Positions 41,831-54,236 of a stretch of DNA of 64,000 nt are shown in pieces (position 1 is the stretch's first letter; each line of letters begins with the position of its first letter). The DNA is from Chrysomallon squamiferum (Eukaryota; Mollusca; Gastropoda; Neomphalida; Peltospiridae): the NCBI GenBank assembly GCA_012295275.1, contig CM022670.1:6220161-6284160 (forward strand), given 5' to 3'. The notes under the pieces are model-generated. The model saw only the letters and a list, made by a program, of their open reading frames with translations, did not search any database and was not told where the DNA came from. The translations under genes and the position numbers were made by a program.

Positions 41831-41930
41831 TGTGTGTGGGTGTATAAAGAATGAGAGGGAGAAACCTGTGTGTGTGTGTGTGTGCGTGTGCGTGTGCGTG
41901 TGTGTGCGCTTCTGTGTGTGTGTGTGTGTA
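41757..41930. repeat. (GA)n and (GT)n microsatellites
   Basis: A pure GA run at 41757-41823 is followed after about 45 bp by GT and GTGTGC runs to about 41928. No gene is present. Confidence 0.95.
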
Positions 41931-41940
41931 TAAGAAATAA

Positions 41941-42250
41941 TCACAAGATGAAAAGAAAAAGAAATAACAATAACACGAACAGAAGAATTAACAATATAAT
42001 GAAAAGAAGAAATAAAAATAAGATGGAAAGAAGAGGAAATAACAACAGAATACACAGAAGGAGAAATAAAAACAGGATGAACAGAAGAAGAAATGACAAA
42101 AGGATGAACAGAAGAAGAAATGACAAAAGGATGAACAGAAGAAAAAATAGCAATAAGATGTAAAGAAGGAGAAATAACATTAAGATGAACAGAAGGAGAA
42201 ATAAGATAAACTGAAGCAGAAATAAGATGGAAAGAAGAAGATATAACAAT
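41941..42250. repeat. Polypurine minisatellite, ~27-bp unit
   Basis: About ten to twelve units of 24-30 bp share GAACAGAAGAAGAAATGACA-type sequence; the best copies lie at 42070-42150. Pyrimidines are scarce on the plus strand. The frame over it encodes a repeated Arg/Asn-rich motif (MNRRRNDKR) and is a repeat shadow. Confidence 0.85.
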
Positions 42251-42677
42251 AAGCTGGTTCATTTCAAACAGCTACGAATCTTGGTGGTTTTCTTTTCCTG
42301 TTAATTACGAGGCAGGTGGAGAAGGGTATGAATAATTGAGGGAGGAGCGGGGTGTGTGACAGTCAGAGAGATTCATCGCGTGTCTCTACCTGATGAGAAA
42401 ATACTTCACATTCAGCGTGCAAAGCAAACACAAATATTTGTTATCTGATTAAAACAAAACAAAACAAAAAAAAATCTAAATTAACAGAATCAGTTTTTAA
42501 AATATACACTGGGATGAAAATGTGGGTTACATGAGTTTTATGAGAATCAAAAAAAAAAAAAAAAAAAAAAATTCATCCTTGACTTCAACACGACTATCAA
42601 TATCATTATGTAACAATCAATATCATCTTTAGTATAAAAAATAACTACAAAACCATCATCATTTCAAAATCATTACT

Positions 42678-42796
42678 ATCTTTAACAAAAAACAAACAAC
42701 ATAACTAAGATCATGATTTCACAGTCATTACCATCTTTAAGATCTTTAACAAAAAACAAACAACATAACTAAGATCATGATTTCAGTCATTACATC
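42678..42796. repeat. 64-bp tandem duplication
   Basis: Two near-identical copies carry ATCTTTAACAAAAAACAAAC followed by ATAACTAAGATCATGATTTCA, the second starting at about 42742. Weaker related sequence precedes them from about 42600. Confidence 0.85.
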
Positions 42797-42932
42797 TTTA
42801 AAATCTTAAACTGCAACACAAATATCAAAATACTCTCATCATCATTGCCATTCGTTTGCATGTATATGTTTGTATCTATGGTTAATACTTATAAGTAATT
42901 TTGTTTTCTGTATAAATGTTGTAATTTGACTG

Positions 42933-42978
<46 letters not shown>

Positions 42979-43259
42979 TATACACACACACATATATAAA
43001 TAGATAGATAGATAGATAGATGCAGATATATAGATTTATGTTTTGTATATTTTCTGTACAATAACTCAGTGTCATTAGAATATCTCATGTTCCTTTTTGT
43101 CTGGAATTTCACGTTGAAATTCTCTTCATATTATTTATTTATTTAATTCCTTAAACGTCGAACGTTTTCAAATATAGATCCTTATGAAAATCTACTAATA
43201 TTTTCATATTACAGAGATACAAAATAACTTTAATTTTTATTATTTTATCTTTATTTTAC

Positions 43260-43704
43260 AAACTAACATAGATATAAATATTGATGTACTAGTGTATAGG
43301 AGATATTGATATATTAATGTACAGATATAAATATTGTTGTGTATATATTCAGTATAAAAAAATACATTAGTGAATATAAATAAATATACTGCTCTGTAGA
43401 TGTAAATACATATATACTGATGCACAGATATCAGTACTAATAATAATAATACTGATCTATACATGTAAATGTGTAGATGTAAAAATACCAATGTATATAT
43501 ATATATAAATATACTGATGTATTGATATAAATATACTGATGTATGGATATAAATATGCTGATATGTAGACGTAAATATACAGATGGATATATGTAAATAT
43601 GTTGGTAATAATATATATAAATGAATGAATGAACGTATAAATACTCAGATGTATGTATTTAAATATAACTATGTATATATCTAAACATACAGACGTATAG
43701 ACAT

Positions 43705-43739
<35 letters not shown>

Positions 43740-43740
43740 A
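43260..43740. repeat. Minisatellite, ~21-bp unit (ATAAATATACTGATGTA)
   Basis: Many degenerate copies of a 20-23-bp unit around GATATAAATATACTGATGTA are seen, ending in a TA run near 43709-43736. The minus strand reads as a Tyr/Ile-rich frame caused by the repeat. Confidence 0.8.
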
Positions 43741-43829
43741 ACATGCACATGTATGGATAGATATAAATGTATCAGTGAACACAGAAATGTCCAAGCAAAA
43801 GTATAGCTCCATTTGATTATTTGAATACT

Positions 43830-44030
43830 GGCAAGTACTTAACCTGATCACGTGACCTTTGCTAATTGACTTAATTGATTAATTACGACGACATCGTGGT
43901 ACACGACAACAGTAGACAAGCCATATTAGTTAACCTCTAGAGACACCCGATTGTTGACAAGATAAATTATTGAAATTCACCTAATTAGATGAGTCAAAGT
44001 GCCAGCAGTAGGTAAATGCATTAGCAATAC
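43830..44030. promoter_or_regulatory. Unique block with E-box and homeodomain-type sites
   Basis: A short non-repetitive block has TCACGTGACC near 43849, TTGACTTAATTGATTAATTA near 43867-43886 and a second AATTAGATGAGTCA near 43983. This looks like a developmental enhancer, but only by motif content. Confidence 0.25.
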
Positions 44031-44134
44031 TTGAAGTATTTTTCTGTTAATTAGAGAAAAAAAAAGAAAAAAAGAAAAAAAAAAGAAAAAGAAGAAAGAA
44101 GAAGCAGAAAACATCTAAACAACGTACATGTATT

Positions 44135-44136
44135 AG

Positions 44137-44200
<64 letters not shown>

Positions 44201-44420
44201 TAATATTATTATTATGATGATGATGAGTATTATTATAATTATTAATGCATTATTATTATTATTTAGTTTATTATTATTATCACTTGTATTATTTTTATTA
44301 AACGCATTATTGTTATTATTATTACTGTTGTTGTTGTTATTATTACTATTATTATTATTGTTGTTGTTGTTGTTGTTGTTGTTGTTATTATTATTATTAT
44401 TATTACTGTTATTATTATTA
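44135..44420. repeat. AAT / ATT / TTG trinucleotide tract
   Basis: AAT units at about 44139-44200 turn into ATT/ATG and then interrupted ATT and TTG units to about 44420. The plus-strand poly-Leu frame is a repeat shadow. Confidence 0.9.
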
Positions 44421-44508
44421 ATATTGCTATTTTTATTGTTACACCTGGTAGTAAAAAGACCTCTTTTCTAACAAATGGAATGCTTTTGATCCAAGACATC
44501 TTCTAAAA

Positions 44509-44800
44509 CACAGATTTTCAAACTGGAGGCTGCCAGTCTTTTTTCTGGGGGTCGCGAGATCGTTCTTGAGCGAGGGTATGTTTTAGCTATTCTCAACTTG
44601 ACTTGGAAGGAGGAATAAATAAAAACGTGTAGATAGGTTTGGGACCCGTCATGGTGAATATAGATTCCTTTTGCACTGTCTTTGGTTGATGAAAATATAG
44701 TAACCCTAGATATTACTGAATCAAAAATTTTAAAGGGGGTCATCGGTCATATTAAGTTGCTCATAAGGGGTCGCGGTATGAATAAGGTTGAAAACCTGTG
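44509..44800. mobile_element. Non-autonomous hAT-type element (MITE)
   Basis: The element begins CACAGATTTTCAAACTGG and ends GGTTGAAAACCTGTG, so its ends are inverted copies (CACAGATTTTCAAAC against CACAGGTTTTCAACC, two differences). This resembles the CAG-GGTTCTCAACC-type ends known for hAT transposons. An identical 8-bp sequence, TTCTAAAA, flanks both sides (44501-44508 and 44801-44808), the target-duplication length typical of hAT. The 292-bp body contains GGGGTCGCG motifs near both ends and no transposase. The minus-strand 91-codon frame over it is not recognisable. Insertion is well supported; the exact subfamily is not. Confidence 0.88.
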
Positions 44801-44809
44801 TTCTAAAAG

Positions 44810-47071
44810 TTTAAATTCTTCAAAATATTCATTAATTTAAAAAAAAAAAATTTAATTGTTATACATACAGCTTATTTGTTAAGTGTGAACTGTATTTTCA
44901 TTAGTCATTTTCTGTAAGAAGCACGCGCTGTGACGTAATGTCAGAAAAGTTTAAGTGAAACAAACCTTCCATGTAATATGTGACATTATATTCCATTACA
45001 GACAATGAACCATTAGAAACAATGTTACTTGGCAAAATATTTATCATGATGATAACCATAATTATTACTATTATGTTATATTATGTTATATTATCATTAT
45101 TACTTTTATGATGATGATGATGATGATTATTATTATTATCAACACCATCATCATCATTATTACTTTTATTATTATATTACTTTGTCTTCATTATCGTCAT
45201 CATCATTATCACCATTATTCTTATTCTTATTCTTGTTCTTCTTCTTATTATTACTGTTATTGTTGTTGTTGATATTTTTATTATTAGTAGTATTGTTATA
45301 GTTACTGAGCTGTCCTCACAGGCGTTCTATTTTGTTACTCCAACGATGACCACGACAACGACAAGAACAAGAACAATAACAGTAATAATAATAATTATAA
45401 TTACAATTACAACAACAGTAATAATAATAATAATTATAGTCATAATTACAAGAATAACAATAATAACAATAATAATAATAATAATATTAATAATAATAAT
45501 AATATAAAATAATAATAATAAATAATCATGATCATAATCATAATCATAATTATCTATTCGTTGTTACTGGTATTGATCGCGTTGTTTCGGTTTTGTTTCG
45601 GTTTTGCTAACAGTAAACTGATAGAGAAACACTATATTACTGAAATGTGTTTTTTACTTTTATTGTTTATTGATCACACTTTAAAATTTGTTGTCTCTTT
45701 CAAACCAATTCACGGTCAAATTGGCAAGCGACATCCAAACATCAATAATATATAGGCGACTTGTGGTCATGCACGGTGAATCTTTTGTCCCCTCCCAGAA
45801 CTGCGCCTGGTAGACACATAACTAACTATACTGTGCATTAATCTCTTTTTACTACTTTTTATTTCATGTTTCTGGAAAACGATTAAAAAAAAAGTGTTAT
45901 GAAAACTGAAAATCATCATTTAATGTCGGCGTATAATGTAAACTTTTATCAAGACTTCACGCATACAAAGGATGAAAAAGAAAAATATATTATTTATTAA
46001 TTTTTAGTAATATAACACAAGTCACCGGGGAGCATGGGATGAATACAATTTTATATTTCACACTACATTATAAGTTTATTTTTTGCTACACGACAGCAAG
46101 TGGTAAATTAGGGTTAATGTTGAGGTGAAGCCTGCTTATTTTCAGCATTACACCTTTTAACAAAAAATTATAATAATGATAAATACATAATAAAAAACAA
46201 CAACAATGAAACAAACAAACAAACAATAATTTAAAATTTCTGTCTAATTATGTATAAATAAATATATAAATAAATAAATATGTAAAAAAAAAACAACACC
46301 ATTAAGAAGAAAAAGAAGAAAAAGAATATGGAGAAAAAAAAAGAAGAAAGAATTCGATTTCATACTAATATAATTGCAGTATGTAATTTGTGATTTTTTT
46401 GTTACTGTCAGTATATAGTTTTTGAGTCACAGGTAAATGTTTGAATAAATGATTTTATCTGATGTATATTTTTGTAAATACAAAATAATGGGTTTCTCTT
46501 ATAATTACAACTTCTGTGCAAGATATACGTACATACGTACGTACGTAAGGAGAACACCCACACATAGTAATTGCGAGCGTACATGTGTGAGTCTGTGTGT
46601 GTGTATATGTGTGTGTCTGTATGTGTGTGTGTATATGTGTGTATGTGTATGTGTATATGTGTGTGTATGTGTAAACATTATGTTACGAAGAAAGAAACTG
46701 AAGAAAAGAAACACCAAATACCAGGAAGAACAGCAAGTTAACGAAAAGAACCACTTAATTATCCAGACGCACAATCGTGTATAAGGATGTATTTCAAATT
46801 AATGAAGACAAACATAATGACAATTACGTTTGTATAGAAGTATCGTCAATTTCTCAAATCATTGTTGATAATCTCGAGTAACTCGCTTTCTAAAGACGAT
46901 TATCGTCTTACAACGTTTCTCACCATTGTCAACCTCTATGGATGAACAGATAGATCGACCGTACATCCATAGTTTATGAATGATTAATTAATTTTCATTA
47001 GTTGAAATATTTCAATACTTGCACATCAGATATCACATCAATGACGTAACAAATACAAGTAAAACGTGAAA

Positions 47072-47102
<31 letters not shown>

Positions 47103-47291
47103 ACATCAGATTTAAAGAACTTTTTAACCCTGAAATATATTATGTTTATCGTACGTTTAATATCATCAGTGAGCTTTGTGAAAATGATTTTAATATGCTT
47201 GTCTAGATAAATGTCAAAGGTGCATAGAGAATGGCAGATTATTGGAAAGATGCGAGAGATTAAATGAGATATATCGAATGGAAACGAGATA

Positions 47292-47366
<75 letters not shown>

Positions 47367-48119
47367 GTTTGTGCCGATCAATTATCTTTCTTTGTAATGA
47401 AGAAAATATGAAAATTAAATAAAACAATGACAGATTTTCCAGATTAAAATAGTCACACATTTAAAACTTGAAAAATGAAATATTCATAAATTTCAGGCTT
47501 AAGTATTAAAATATTCGTTCATTTAATTTTACCGCTCTGAATAGTATATATTAAAACATTTCTAAATTTAAACTTTAAGTATTAAAATAGTTCTAAACTT
47601 AAGTCTAACAGATTTATTTATTATCTAAATTATTCCATAGTTCTTTATTTATTTTATAGTTACTACAAAGTTACTAGAAATTATTTTACATATTTCTACA
47701 AGTATGCAGCTTCCTTATTTTAAATAAATTAATGAAAAGATAAAAAATAAATAGTGAATAAATTCTAAAATTTAAAAAATGTATTAAATATTATCATAAC
47801 AAACTGCTTAATTTCTCTGAATATTATTATGTTTGCAGTTTTAACTTTTAATAGAATAAGCTGTTAAATATTTGCTTTTATTAATATGTAGGTAAATGAA
47901 TGAATGAATGAATAAACAAACAAACAAACTAACACATATTTATTTATTTATTTATTTATTTATTTATGTTTATAGTTTTTGTTCAGAAAATATTCGGTTT
48001 TATCGTTTAAATGAGTTCTTCAAAAATGTCCTACAAAATAACATTTCCTCCACGTAAAAAACTATTCTACTTTGTAAAATGGTTTTTAAATATTTTCTAA
48101 TAAAACAGAATTAGTGTGC
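44810..48119. other. Gene-free segment with simple repeats
   Basis: TGA/ATT mixtures are at 45060-45300, ACA/AAT at 45345-45510, a GTAC run near 46527-46548 and TG/TATG runs at 46590-46670. A GA run is at 47295-47365 and an ATTT run near 47938-47967. The 45720-45830 stretch is unique but shows no exon. Confidence 0.6.
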
Positions 48120-48420
48120 TAGAGCTGATCTTCAACTAAATACACCACAAACGACGTTCTAAAATGTTTTACACAAAGAACAAAAATAATGTTCTCAGTC
48201 TACGTGACAAAATATCTTTCTTATAGGACGTTCTAGAATATTTTACGGAAATCTAAAATGCTTTACACAAAGAACAAAACTGATGTTCTCATCTACTCTA
48301 GCACTAACTAAGTCATAAACAGTTCTTGTTTATAGGACGTTCTAAAATGTTTTACATAAAGAACAAAATTAATGTTCTCAGAAAGACAAGAACTGCTTAC
48401 GTCACAAATTGTTCTAGTTA
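48120..48420. repeat. Minisatellite, ~105-bp unit, about 3 copies
   Basis: Units carry GGACGTTCTAAAATGTTTTA followed by CACAAAGAACAAAATTAATGTTCTC. Copies start near 48150, 48227 and 48336, the second having an extra partial copy. No reading frame is present. Confidence 0.75.
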
Positions 48421-48481
48421 ATTAAAACCACAAGTTCCTCTGACGAACACAGCATTGTGTGGATTCTTTGTAGCTAGGAAA

Positions 48482-48513
<32 letters not shown>

Positions 48514-48519
48514 ATCTCC

Positions 48520-48790
48520 AAGTTCCAAACGAGCACAAACCTATATCGATTGAGCGATGAATAATTAAACAACATCTTCAATTAATAGTCCTTGTTCTGT
48601 GGAGAAGCCAAGCGGAAATGTGTCGGCCATTAATAAGTTTTATGTCTGAATGTAAAAGTTGAGGTGTGGGCAAGCCCAGTAAAGCGGTTCCGTGGCACGT
48701 TCATTTCGTGTGATTATGCGACAATCGGGGGATGGGTGGTGTAAGAAAGTGTGGGAGGGGCTTAGAAACAAAAGTCTCCTTTGAAGTTAT
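48520..48790. promoter_or_regulatory. Unique GC-richer block, possible enhancer or promoter
   Basis: A non-repetitive block contains AATAATTAAAC and TCAATTAATAG homeodomain-type sites near 48562-48588. GC-richer sequence with GGGGGATGGG and GGGAGGGGC follows near 48727-48767. It lies less than 2 kb downstream, in the minus sense, of the candidate exon at 50450-50539. No exon is recognisable. Confidence 0.25.
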
Positions 48791-48799
48791 GAAACCAGG

Positions 48800-49614
48800 G
48801 GATTTAATTTGTTTCATTATTTCCTGTTTCGAATATTTAGTGCAAAGTCAAACACAATTATACATCTACTGATATATATAAAATAAAAATATATATATAT
48901 CATTATAACTTAGTAGGCCTTTTCTTTATGAATTTATAATTTAAGAATATCATTTATTTATTTCTTTTAAAATTTATTATTATATTTATTCTTTTTTCCT
49001 TCTTCTTACTATTATTATTATTATCATTATTTTCATTACTGTTATTATCATAAAAAGATATAAGCTAAGACGTTAAAATTATTTAACACAATTAACACGA
49101 CTGAATAAAATGTTTCTTGAAATGATTAGTTCTTAACAAAAATAAAATAAAAATAATAAAATAAATTAAATGAAAAACATAAAATGAATAGTTTATCTAA
49201 TATAGGATTTATTACAAGGAAACGCACACGGAGGCAATTTATTTTGTGACAACTGAATTTGAATTTTGAATTTTTGCGATGGTTTTTTTCCCCAATATTA
49301 TAAGTTTATATGTAAAATATAATTTGACAGAACCAACTCATGATTTGAAAATAAAAAATATAAACATAAAGAAATGGAAAGAAAATAATTTAAAAAATGA
49401 GGAAAATAAAGGAAACAAAATGGCGTATAATGAGCGGTTTCACAATTTCTTTTTAATTTTGTTTGTTTGTTTATGTAATTTATTTTGAATGTTTCTGATT
49501 ACCACAAAAGTAAAATAATTAAATAATATAAAAAAGTAAAAGTAAAAATAAAATATAAAATGAAATGAAATGAAATAAAATAAAACATAAATAACTATGT
49601 AAGTAAATACGTAA

Positions 49615-49684
<70 letters not shown>

Positions 49685-50152
49685 TTTTATTTACACAGTT
49701 TATTCTATTAGTTTAGAGGTTTCTACTTTTCATATTTAAATTTTATTTTCATTATCTAGTAACGAATGAAAGACTAATCTTAAAATAAAAATGTTCTAGT
49801 ATACATTATATCAGTAATAAGGTATTATTTCAAGCATTAATTTTGAATTTAATACTTTAGTCTTCATATTAAATTATCATTTTTGTTTGTACATAGAATT
49901 TACCACAAATGTGCGACAATAAATATTATGTTGAATATATTGACGATAAATGGAAATTCAGTGATTTACAATATGTGGTTGACAAAATAGATTTAGAAGC
50001 GCATTGATATTGTTTATCAGACATGGTAATATAATTAAATATATTGACAGTAAAATAAAATGAAATGAAACGAAGAAAAGTAAAATAAATTTGGGTTAAG
50101 ACAAAAATAAAAATAAATAGTGATGCTAATAAAATCAGTTAGAGAAAGCGAC

Positions 50153-50212
<60 letters not shown>

Positions 50213-50449
50213 CGTTTAAAAAATAAATAAAATGTTATTAAAATAATATAATAATAATAATAATAATAACAACAACAACAACAACAATAACAACAGCAAT
50301 AACAACAGCAACAACAATAATAAACAGCAGGGTAAATAATCATTTTCTATAAAATCTCTCTTCACTTTTCTTTAAAAAAAAATAAAAAATTAAAAAACTG
50401 TCACGTGACCACATAACAAAAGCAATTAAAAACTGTTAATAAAACGTAC
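48800..50449. other. Gene-free AT-rich segment
   Basis: AAT runs lie at about 49620-49683 and 50153-50211, with a CAA/AAC run near 50268-50322. The small frames here are AT-rich and unremarkable. Confidence 0.65.
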
Positions 50450-50539
50450 CTGCCAGTCCCTCCCGGACAGCCACGAGCCCCAGTTCCTGGGGTTGCCCCA
50501 CTCCCTGGCTCCATTAAACTCCTGCCCCACATACTGCAT
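50450..50539 (-). CDS. Candidate first coding exon (POU4 upstream or unknown gene)
   Basis: A ~100-bp GC-rich island stands out in AT-rich DNA. On the minus strand an ATG at 50539, with A at -3, opens thirty codons starting MQYVGQEFNG and ending GSWLSGRDWQ at a CAG|GTACGT donor (last exon base 50450), phase 0. The upstream frame is open as well. Joining to POU4 exon 2 would read DWQ|GNFFGTLDDG, in frame. Drosophila acj6 has SWSARQNGDIFAG at the equivalent place, a suggestive but weak likeness. It lies 41 kb upstream of exon 2. It may belong to another gene, and the plus strand is also open across the island. Confidence 0.35.
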
Positions 50540-50599
50540 GTTAATAGAGAAACTGGCGAGTCGCCTATAAACAACCCACACTATGTCGTCTGTTGAATA

Positions 50600-51260
50600 T
50601 TTCACACATTATGTATGTTTAATTCTGCTCCAACGTCTGTATGCAGAAGTCTACAAATAATTAATGTAACACACACAGAACAATAAACAGTCTACAGTAA
50701 CCGTTAGTTTCTTTCAAACCTTATTAAAAAGAACTTATTAAAATAATAATAACGCAAAACGGAAATAAAAGAAAAAAAAAAAAAAAAAAAGAAGAAACAA
50801 AAGAAATAATAAAAAATATGATTAATAACGAAAATAGTGCGAAAATACTCATCATTTAGATTTTAAAATATTTCGTTGTATGGTCGAAAAATATATTTGT
50901 GTTAAAAATGTGTAATAATATATTTTAAAGAGACTTATGCAAATACGAATTTTTTGTTTCAGTAGGATGTGAAATGAAAATCTTGAATAAGAATTAACAG
51001 AAGAAGAAAGTTAGGAACGGATGTGGAAAGGAATTAAAAACATTTATTATTTTTTATCAACTGAAATTATTTATGATTTGCGAATATTAAATTTAAAATT
51101 AATGTTCTATATTGAACTGAGTTAAAATTAAATTTAATTCAGGAATAATTATATTAATTATAGATGTACAGTTAATTACCTGAGGATTTATAAAACAATA
51201 GACACGACGTAAGAAATATTAAATAGATTTAAAAACTATAATAATAATAATAATTTAAAA

Positions 51261-51299
<39 letters not shown>

Positions 51300-51682
51300 C
51301 AAAACGTAAAATAAAATTAAAACGTTAATTATATATTCTGGAATAATTGTTACTAACATTTTACTACTACACTTAGTTCTCCGCCTACCAGTACTGATGT
51401 TGCTTTTACTAGTACTACTATTACAACTAGTACTACTTGTTCTTGATACTACTACTACTATTGCTGCTACTACTATCGTTATTACTGGCATTACTGTTTC
51501 TGCTGCTGCTGCTGCTAATGTTACTACTACTACTGGTGTACTACTAGTATTACTAGATATACTACTGCTATTGCACTTACTATTGCTATTATAATTGTTG
51601 TTGTTTTTTGTTATTATACTGTCTTAAGACTTATTTTACATTATGATTTTTATTTTTCACGAAAGAGTTCTTTTTCGTATTT

Positions 51683-51744
<62 letters not shown>

Positions 51745-51789
51745 CATTGGGACAAATTTTATAATAACACGACAAAAGCATCCCATTTT
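50600..51789. other. Gene-free segment with simple repeats
   Basis: Poly-A is near 50773-50790 and AAT at 51255-51299. TAC/ACT and GCT mixtures run at 51360-51560, and AAT then poly-A at 51685-51741. Nothing coding is supported. Confidence 0.7.
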
Positions 51790-52110
51790 ATTATACTTTA
51801 TTTCATACACCGAAATCTCACAGAAGTAAATTGTCCGCCTCGAAGGAAAACTTTGTAAAAAAACTCTACAAAGTCCTGTCCCCAGAGAACGTCTTCGATT
51901 AACGAAACTACCAAGACAAACATCATGAATATGTAAAAAACGCCCGCGACGTCAGGCCTCAGTCGGCGTTCACTGCAACCACTGGGAGAAGACAAACGCT
52001 GCACATCAAATATTAATCAGCATCGTGGATGTCATCTTCGGGTAGCTACGACGTGCAGGACAACGCCAGCTCGGTGATGCTGGAAACGGCCGCTTACAAC
52101 ATGCTAAATG
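51790..52110. other. Unique island with competing small ORFs
   Basis: The block is CpG-richer and non-repetitive. On plus, an ATG at about 52029 opens 29 codons starting MSSSGSYDVQ and ending before a TAA, preceded by a TTAATCAG acceptor-like site. Another plus frame at about 51780-51900 ends with YKVLSPENVFD and a stop. On minus, a 68-codon frame (51798-52004) contains a hydrophobic stretch (VFYIFMMFVLVVSLI) but begins with GTG. I recognise none of these. It may be a terminal exon of an unknown gene or conserved non-coding DNA. Confidence 0.25.
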
Positions 52111-52919
52111 ATGAATAATTGAGTAGTGCCATGAAGTAGTCGTTTGTTACAGGTAATGTATAGAAGTCCTGTACTCGATGTAACAGCGGATAAGCTTTTT
52201 CCTTTTCTTTGAAAAAGAATACAACAGAAAACCAATAATAATTTATATGGCTGTTCTTTGAAATTTACACATGTATATGTGTTCATATGTATGTGTATAT
52301 GTTCGTGGCACCTATTATTTATATATGTTTATGTGTGGCACCCATTTTAAATATATGACAAAATTTGTCACTCAGTTCACGGTATATATATATAATTTGT
52401 TTCACATTACATTTTGAAATAATCCTTTACTAAAATGACTTTAAAATTTGAAATTGTTTTCACACACACACAAAAAAGTAATAGTAAATAATGAAATAAA
52501 AAAGAAAATGAAAAAATACACAAAAGAAAATTTAACAAAAATAATAGCTCTTCCGTTAAACCTCTTAAAATATTTATCAGTGTTGTATTTTAAAAATTAA
52601 ATAAATGGAACAGAAATCAATTTAATCAACTGAGTAATAAACAACAACCAGAATTATTGTTTTTGCATTTTTAATTTTGTATCCCTCAAAATATTTACAA
52701 AATGTAAAACAATGACAAAATATACAAAACAGATGAACACAAATAAACATCAGTTTGTGGTTTTAGTCAGCAGTAACACAATCATTTTACAATTTTTTTT
52801 TTTTAATTATCTGCATCTTTGATTTAAAGTAAACTGTCATTTCTGTAACATAAAAAAAATAAATGTATACATGTTCAGATTTCTCAGTGTATACATTTAC
52901 ATGTATGTGTAATGTGTTA

Positions 52920-52964
<45 letters not shown>

Positions 52965-53189
52965 AAAAAAAAGGCAAGAACAGAAAGACCCCCAAACCTA
53001 CCACAATTAAAAATCTGATGACTGTAATAATGTACATTGTCAGCCATGTTTTATTTGCTTACATTTACATCAAGTAACAAAAACAGATAAATGACATTTT
53101 GAACAAGTTTTTGTTTTCTTTTTATAAATACACATACTATCAAGACTAAAACAAAAATAAAAAATTCAATAAAATACAACCTGATTGTT
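52111..53189. other. Gene-free AT-rich segment
   Basis: A (TG)n run lies at about 52920-52963. A short repeat of TATATGTTTATGTGTGGCACC type is at about 52300-52345. No exon is visible. Confidence 0.65.
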
Positions 53190-53910
53190 ACAGCCCTGTA
53201 GTAAAAATACTGATAAATGTGTGTTGAAGTAGTCATAGTATGCTAGTAATGCTGTAACAATTAATTACTGTGTACAAAACTAGTAAAAATATTGATAAAT
53301 AAAAATCGTTAGAGCTACTGCTGTGTATTAATTACAGGATACAGCACTGTAGTGAAAGTATTAAATAAAATGTTTGTTACTGCAGTACATTATGTAATAT
53401 TGTGCAATACAGTATATGGTTACGACACTGTAGTGAAAATTTTGATAAATATTGAAACTACAGCTACAGAAGTTTATTAATTACTGGTGACAACAATGTG
53501 TGAAAATACCTTATTACACTGTATGATTATAACACTTAACAAAATATTTATAAATAATAAAATTTCAGTTACTCAGTGTTTTGACAACAGTGCTATAAGC
53601 AGTACACTGTATTACAAATACACTAACTAAAATTGTTTTATTTATCAATATTTTCACTACAGTTCTACAGTGCACTGTTTTACAGTATTACAGATGATAA
53701 ATAATAAAATTAGAACTACTGCTGTTTAATTGTAAATGGTTACAAAACTGTAATGAAAATATTGACAAACAATACAGTTTTATTAACACTGTAATAATTA
53801 ATTACTGTTTGCATTTGTAAAACTATTTATAAATAATAGTTATAACTACTGCAGTGCACAGTACTGATCACAGAACTGTAGTGAAAATTTAAATAAATAT
53901 AAAGAACACA
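53190..53910. repeat. Diverged ~85-bp tandem array with an inverted unit
   Basis: The block CACTGTAGTGAAAATATTGA followed by TAAATA recurs in direct orientation near 53191, 53282, 53346, 53425, 53750 and 53877. It also occurs inverted near 53636-53680. A second block, AGAACTACTGCTGT with TTAATTAC, alternates with it. Copies are about 70-90% alike by eye. Confidence 0.75.
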
Positions 53911-54184
53911 CTTGTAGTTAACCAGCAGAACAAGGGTTAAAGTTTTATAATGCGGAATTCAGTGCTAATGACAGATATTTGTACAAGTCTCTGTTGTAAC
54001 TGTAATACATAGTTACAGCACAGTGCTGAGCCAAAGACATACAGTATACTTTCTTATTTCTGCAACATAAATAAATACATTAATTCTGTGATAGACCAGA
54101 CTGTATCTTGAGTGTCTGGTTGTCATTGCTGTTGTTTTTAAATGAAGGAACCAGTTGTTTGCATATGTATACTAAACCTATTAA

Positions 54185-54236
<52 letters not shown>

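Noticed and set aside
41699-42262. A 187-codon minus-strand frame with repeated ISSSVHPFV-like motif
   Set aside because: It is the reverse strand of a 27-bp polypurine minisatellite joined to GT and GA microsatellites. Both strands are open because the unit length is a multiple of three and poor in stops.
44468-44743. A 91-codon minus-strand frame
   Set aside because: It lies across the boundary and body of the hAT-type element and has no similarity to transposase, so it is incidental.
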